Assembly: GCA_003567315.1 (NCBI GenBank)
Contig: PWZT01000054.1
Coordinates: forward strand, 24,241 to 88,240
Reading direction: 5' to 3'
Length of the DNA: 64,000 nucleotides
Source: Paracoccaceae bacterium
Lineage (GTDB): Bacteria; Pseudomonadota; Alphaproteobacteria; Rhodobacterales; Rhodobacteraceae
Both the position numbers and the translations under genes were made by a program. Positions 62,119 through 64,000 of this stretch are shown here, piece by piece. Every line of letters starts with the position of its first letter. Positions within the stretch are counted from its first letter, which is position 1. The notes under the pieces were generated by a model. It was not told the DNA's origin. It did no database searches and worked only from the letters and a program-made list of their open reading frames with translations.

Positions 62119-63159
62119 ATGCACAAACAGAAGCTGGGACATTCCGATCTGATGGTATCGGGCTATTGTCTGGGCACGATGACCTATGGCACCCAGACCG
62201 ACGAGGCAGACGCCCATCGCCAGCTCGACATGGCCGTGGAGGCCGGCATCAACTTCCTCGACACCGCCGAGATGTACCCGGTCAACCCTGTGCGGCTCGA
62301 AACCGCAGGCGAGACCGAGGCCATCATCGGGCGCTGGATCGCCAGCCGCAAACCGTCCGATATGATCATCGCCACCAAGATCACGGGCGAGGGCTCCTCG
62401 GCTGTCAAGGACGGCGCCCCGATCACTGCCGCGCGGATGCGCGAGGCCGTGGAGGCCTCGCTCAAGCGCCTGCAGGTGGACTGCATCGACATCTACCAGC
62501 TTCACTGGCCCAATCGCGGCTCCTTCCATTTCCGCCGCAACTGGAGCTATGACCCCACAAGCCAGAACCGCGCCGAGACCCTCGCCCATATGCGCGAAAT
62601 CCTCACCTGCGCGCAGGATCTGATCGCGCGAGGCAAGCTGCGCCATATCGCTCTCTCCAATGAGACCGCATGGGGCGTGACCACATGGGCCAATATCGCC
62701 GAACGCGAAGGTCTGCCGCGCATGCTCAGCATCCAGAACGAATATTCGCTGCTCTGCCGCCAGTTCGACCTCGACCTCTCCGAGGCCTGCGTGAACGAGA
62801 ACATCCCGCTGCTCGCCTTCTCGCCCCTCGCCGCCGGGCTGTTGACTGGAAAATACGCAGGCAATGTGATCCCCGACAACTCGCGCCGCAGCTTCAACCC
62901 CGATCTCGGCGGGCGTGTCTCCGGCCGGGTGTTCGAGGCCGTCTCGGGCTATCTTGCCATCGCGCAGGAATTCGGGCTCGACCCGGTGCATATGGCCGTG
63001 GAATGGACCCGCACCCGCCCGGTGATCACGCTCCCCATCATCGGCGCGACCACCTCCGAGCAACTCGCGCATCTGATCGACGGTATCGACACCCCCATCT
63101 CGGACGAGGTGAAAGCGGCGATAGACCAGCTCAACCGCGCCATGCCGATGGTCTACTGA
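62119..63159 (+). CDS. Aldo/keto reductase (Tas-like)
   Basis: A 346-residue NADPH-dependent aldo/keto reductase. The catalytic tetrad is visible in FLDTAEMYP (D and Y), IIATKITGEG (K) and DIYQLHWPNRG (H). The NADPH site includes HIALSNETAWGV and TLPIIGATTSEQL. Close resemblance to E. coli Tas is suggested by the long loop KDGAPITAARMREAVEASLKRLQVD. The ATG at 62119 has GAGG six bases upstream; ATG 62113 is the alternative. It may share a transcript with the following phosphatase gene (9-base gap). Confidence 0.92.
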   Translation: MHKQKLGHSDLMVSGYCLGTMTYGTQTDEADAHRQLDMAVEAGINFLDTAEMYPVNPVRLETAGETEAIIGRWIASRKPSDMIIATKITGEGSSAVKDGAPITAARMREAVEASLKRLQVDCIDIYQLHWPNRGSFHFRRNWSYDPTSQNRAETLAHMREILTCAQDLIARGKLRHIALSNETAWGVTTWANIAEREGLPRMLSIQNEYSLLCRQFDLDLSEACVNENIPLLAFSPLAAGLLTGKYAGNVIPDNSRRSFNPDLGGRVSGRVFEAVSGYLAIAQEFGLDPVHMAVEWTRTRPVITLPIIGATTSEQLAHLIDGIDTPISDEVKAAIDQLNRAMPMVY

Positions 63160-63168
63160 GCCGCCCCG

Positions 63169-63873
63169 ATGCCCTTCACCCATATCCGCGCCATTCTGTT
63201 CGACAAGGACGGCACGCTTTTCGACTTCTCGGCAAGCTGGTCGGGCTGGGCCGAGGCGCTGCTCGATGACCTCGCGGATGGTGCCCCCGAGCGCCGCGCG
63301 CGGCTGGCCGAGGCGATCAGCTTCGATCTCGGGGCAGGGCGCTTCGACCCGGCCTCACCCGTCATCGCGGGCACGTTGGAGGAGGCGACGGATCTGCTGC
63401 TGCCGCATCTGCCGCATATGCGCTTCGCGCGACTGTGCGATTTCCTCGTCGCGAGCGCCACCCGCGCCGAGATGGTCCCGCCGGTCCCTCTCGCGCCGCT
63501 GATGGAGCAGTTCACCGCGCGCGGCTTCACGCTGGGCGTGGCCACCAATGACGCGTATGAGGCCGCCGAGATGCATCTGATCCGCGCAGGCATCCACAGC
63601 CAGTTCGCGCATGTGCTGGGCTATGACAGCGGCTATACGCCCAAACCCGCGCCCGACATGCTCCTGGGCTTCGCGTCCCGCGCGGGGCTTTCGCCGGAAA
63701 GCGTGGTGATGGTGGGCGACAGCACCCATGACCTGATCGCAGGCCGCCGCGCGGGCATGGCCACCATCGGCGTGCTCACTGGCCTCGCGCCCCACGCGGA
63801 GCTTGCGCCCCATGCCGATGCGGTGCTGCCGGATATCGGGCATTTGCCGGAGGTGTTGGGTTTGGCGCTATGA
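63169..63873 (+). CDS. gph: HAD-family phosphatase, phosphoglycolate phosphatase-like
   Basis: A 234-residue HAD-superfamily hydrolase. Motif I is ILFDKDGTLFDF (nucleophile D, acid-base D), motif II LGVATND, and the motif III/IV region is GYTPKPAPDML and VVMVGDSTHDLIAGRRAGM. The order fits Gph-type 2-phosphoglycolate phosphatases, though substrate is not certain. It lies nine bases after the aldo/keto reductase gene. The last 127 bases of the window after it hold no recognisable gene. Confidence 0.9.
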   Translation: MPFTHIRAILFDKDGTLFDFSASWSGWAEALLDDLADGAPERRARLAEAISFDLGAGRFDPASPVIAGTLEEATDLLLPHLPHMRFARLCDFLVASATRAEMVPPVPLAPLMEQFTARGFTLGVATNDAYEAAEMHLIRAGIHSQFAHVLGYDSGYTPKPAPDMLLGFASRAGLSPESVVMVGDSTHDLIAGRRAGMATIGVLTGLAPHAELAPHADAVLPDIGHLPEVLGLAL

Positions 63874-64000
63874 TGCGGAAGGGCGGGTATGCGGGACTTT
63901 TCTGCCGTTCGCTTCATCTGCGCAAAATCTGCTCGCAGTCTAAGCATCAGCGAAGTGGAGGGCGAAAGAGCCGCCATTCGCACCAGCGGCACCTCAGGGC

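Noticed and set aside
1..64000. CRISPR arrays, prophage genes, rRNA, replication origin, toxin-antitoxin or other defence systems
   Set aside because: None was seen. No regularly spaced repeats, phage structural genes or nuclease-defence pairs were recognised, and almost every gene fits a housekeeping, transport or envelope family.
63874..64000. Start of a further gene at the right edge (ATG near 63889 with a frame open to the end)
   Set aside because: Only about 37 codons are visible, without a clear ribosome binding site or recognisable motif, so no feature was called.

Overview
This 64 kb window is an ordinary stretch of chromosome from a high-GC alphaproteobacterium, most probably of the order Rhodobacterales (Rhodobacter/Roseobacter group). 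The evidence is a hemD / Mic60-like / HemY-like cluster, an rnd-lptC-lptA-lptB-hpf-ptsN cluster, a trgA-trgB pair, a DUF6525-type small protein, a GTTC-N7-GTTC LexA box and a Zur-box-like palindrome. I see no prophage, intact insertion sequence, CRISPR array, rRNA operon or replication origin.

Layout. 1-1434: end of a ccmI-like gene, ruvX, a DUF1289 protein. 1616-6741: oligopeptide-type ABC transporter (Tat-exported binding protein, a hairpin, two permeases, one fused double ATPase). 6842-9617 (minus): EVE, YciI, gpsA, tsaD. 9714-13866 (plus): hemD, Mic60-like, HemY-like. 14046-14121: tRNA-Thr(CGU). 14307-18423: two glycosyltransferases and a sulfotransferase. 18424-22235 (minus strand): rnd, lptC, lptA, lptB, hpf, ptsN. 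22390-28918: hemolysin-III-like protein, glycerophosphodiesterase, an 845-bp gene-poor gap, a GST, YciB, and a 957-residue protein joining a PilM/GspL-like N-terminus to a PilP/GspC-like C-terminus. 29033-33383: sulfhydrylase MetY, two head-to-head MltB-type transglycosylases, DUF6525. 33389-38468: COG0523 GTPase, class I aldolase, tRNA-Gly(CCC), ssb, an SLT transglycosylase, a class V aminotransferase. 38490-42824: photolyase, CFA synthase, trgA, trgB. 42886-49134 (minus): MocA-like protein and a branched-chain amino acid ABC operon with an extra exported protein inside it. 49295-53447: guaA, ornithine cyclodeaminase, arginase, divergent Lrp-type regulator. 53621-60035: glycerate kinase, fabG, acpP, tex, rimO. 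60036-61077 is a second gene-poor gap. 61078-63873: imuA-like gene with a LexA box on its start codon, I78-type inhibitor, aldo/keto reductase, gph-type phosphatase.

How genes work together. Uptake and nitrogen use are prominent: peptide and branched-chain amino acid importers, and an arginase plus ornithine cyclodeaminase route from arginine to proline with its own likely regulator. Envelope biogenesis is the other theme: LPS export (lptABC), surface-glycan synthesis, three lytic transglycosylases, YciB, CFA synthase and the Mic60-like membrane-shaping protein.

I found no convincing wholly new system. The best leads are the PilM-PilP-type fusion, the GTPase whose Walker A lysine reads as asparagine behind a Zur-like box, an orphan LexA-controlled imuA, an uncharacterised exported protein inside the liv operon, a mocA-like gene whose nucleotide-binding N-terminus lies upstream of any usual start codon, and a hairpin-bearing repeat present three times.
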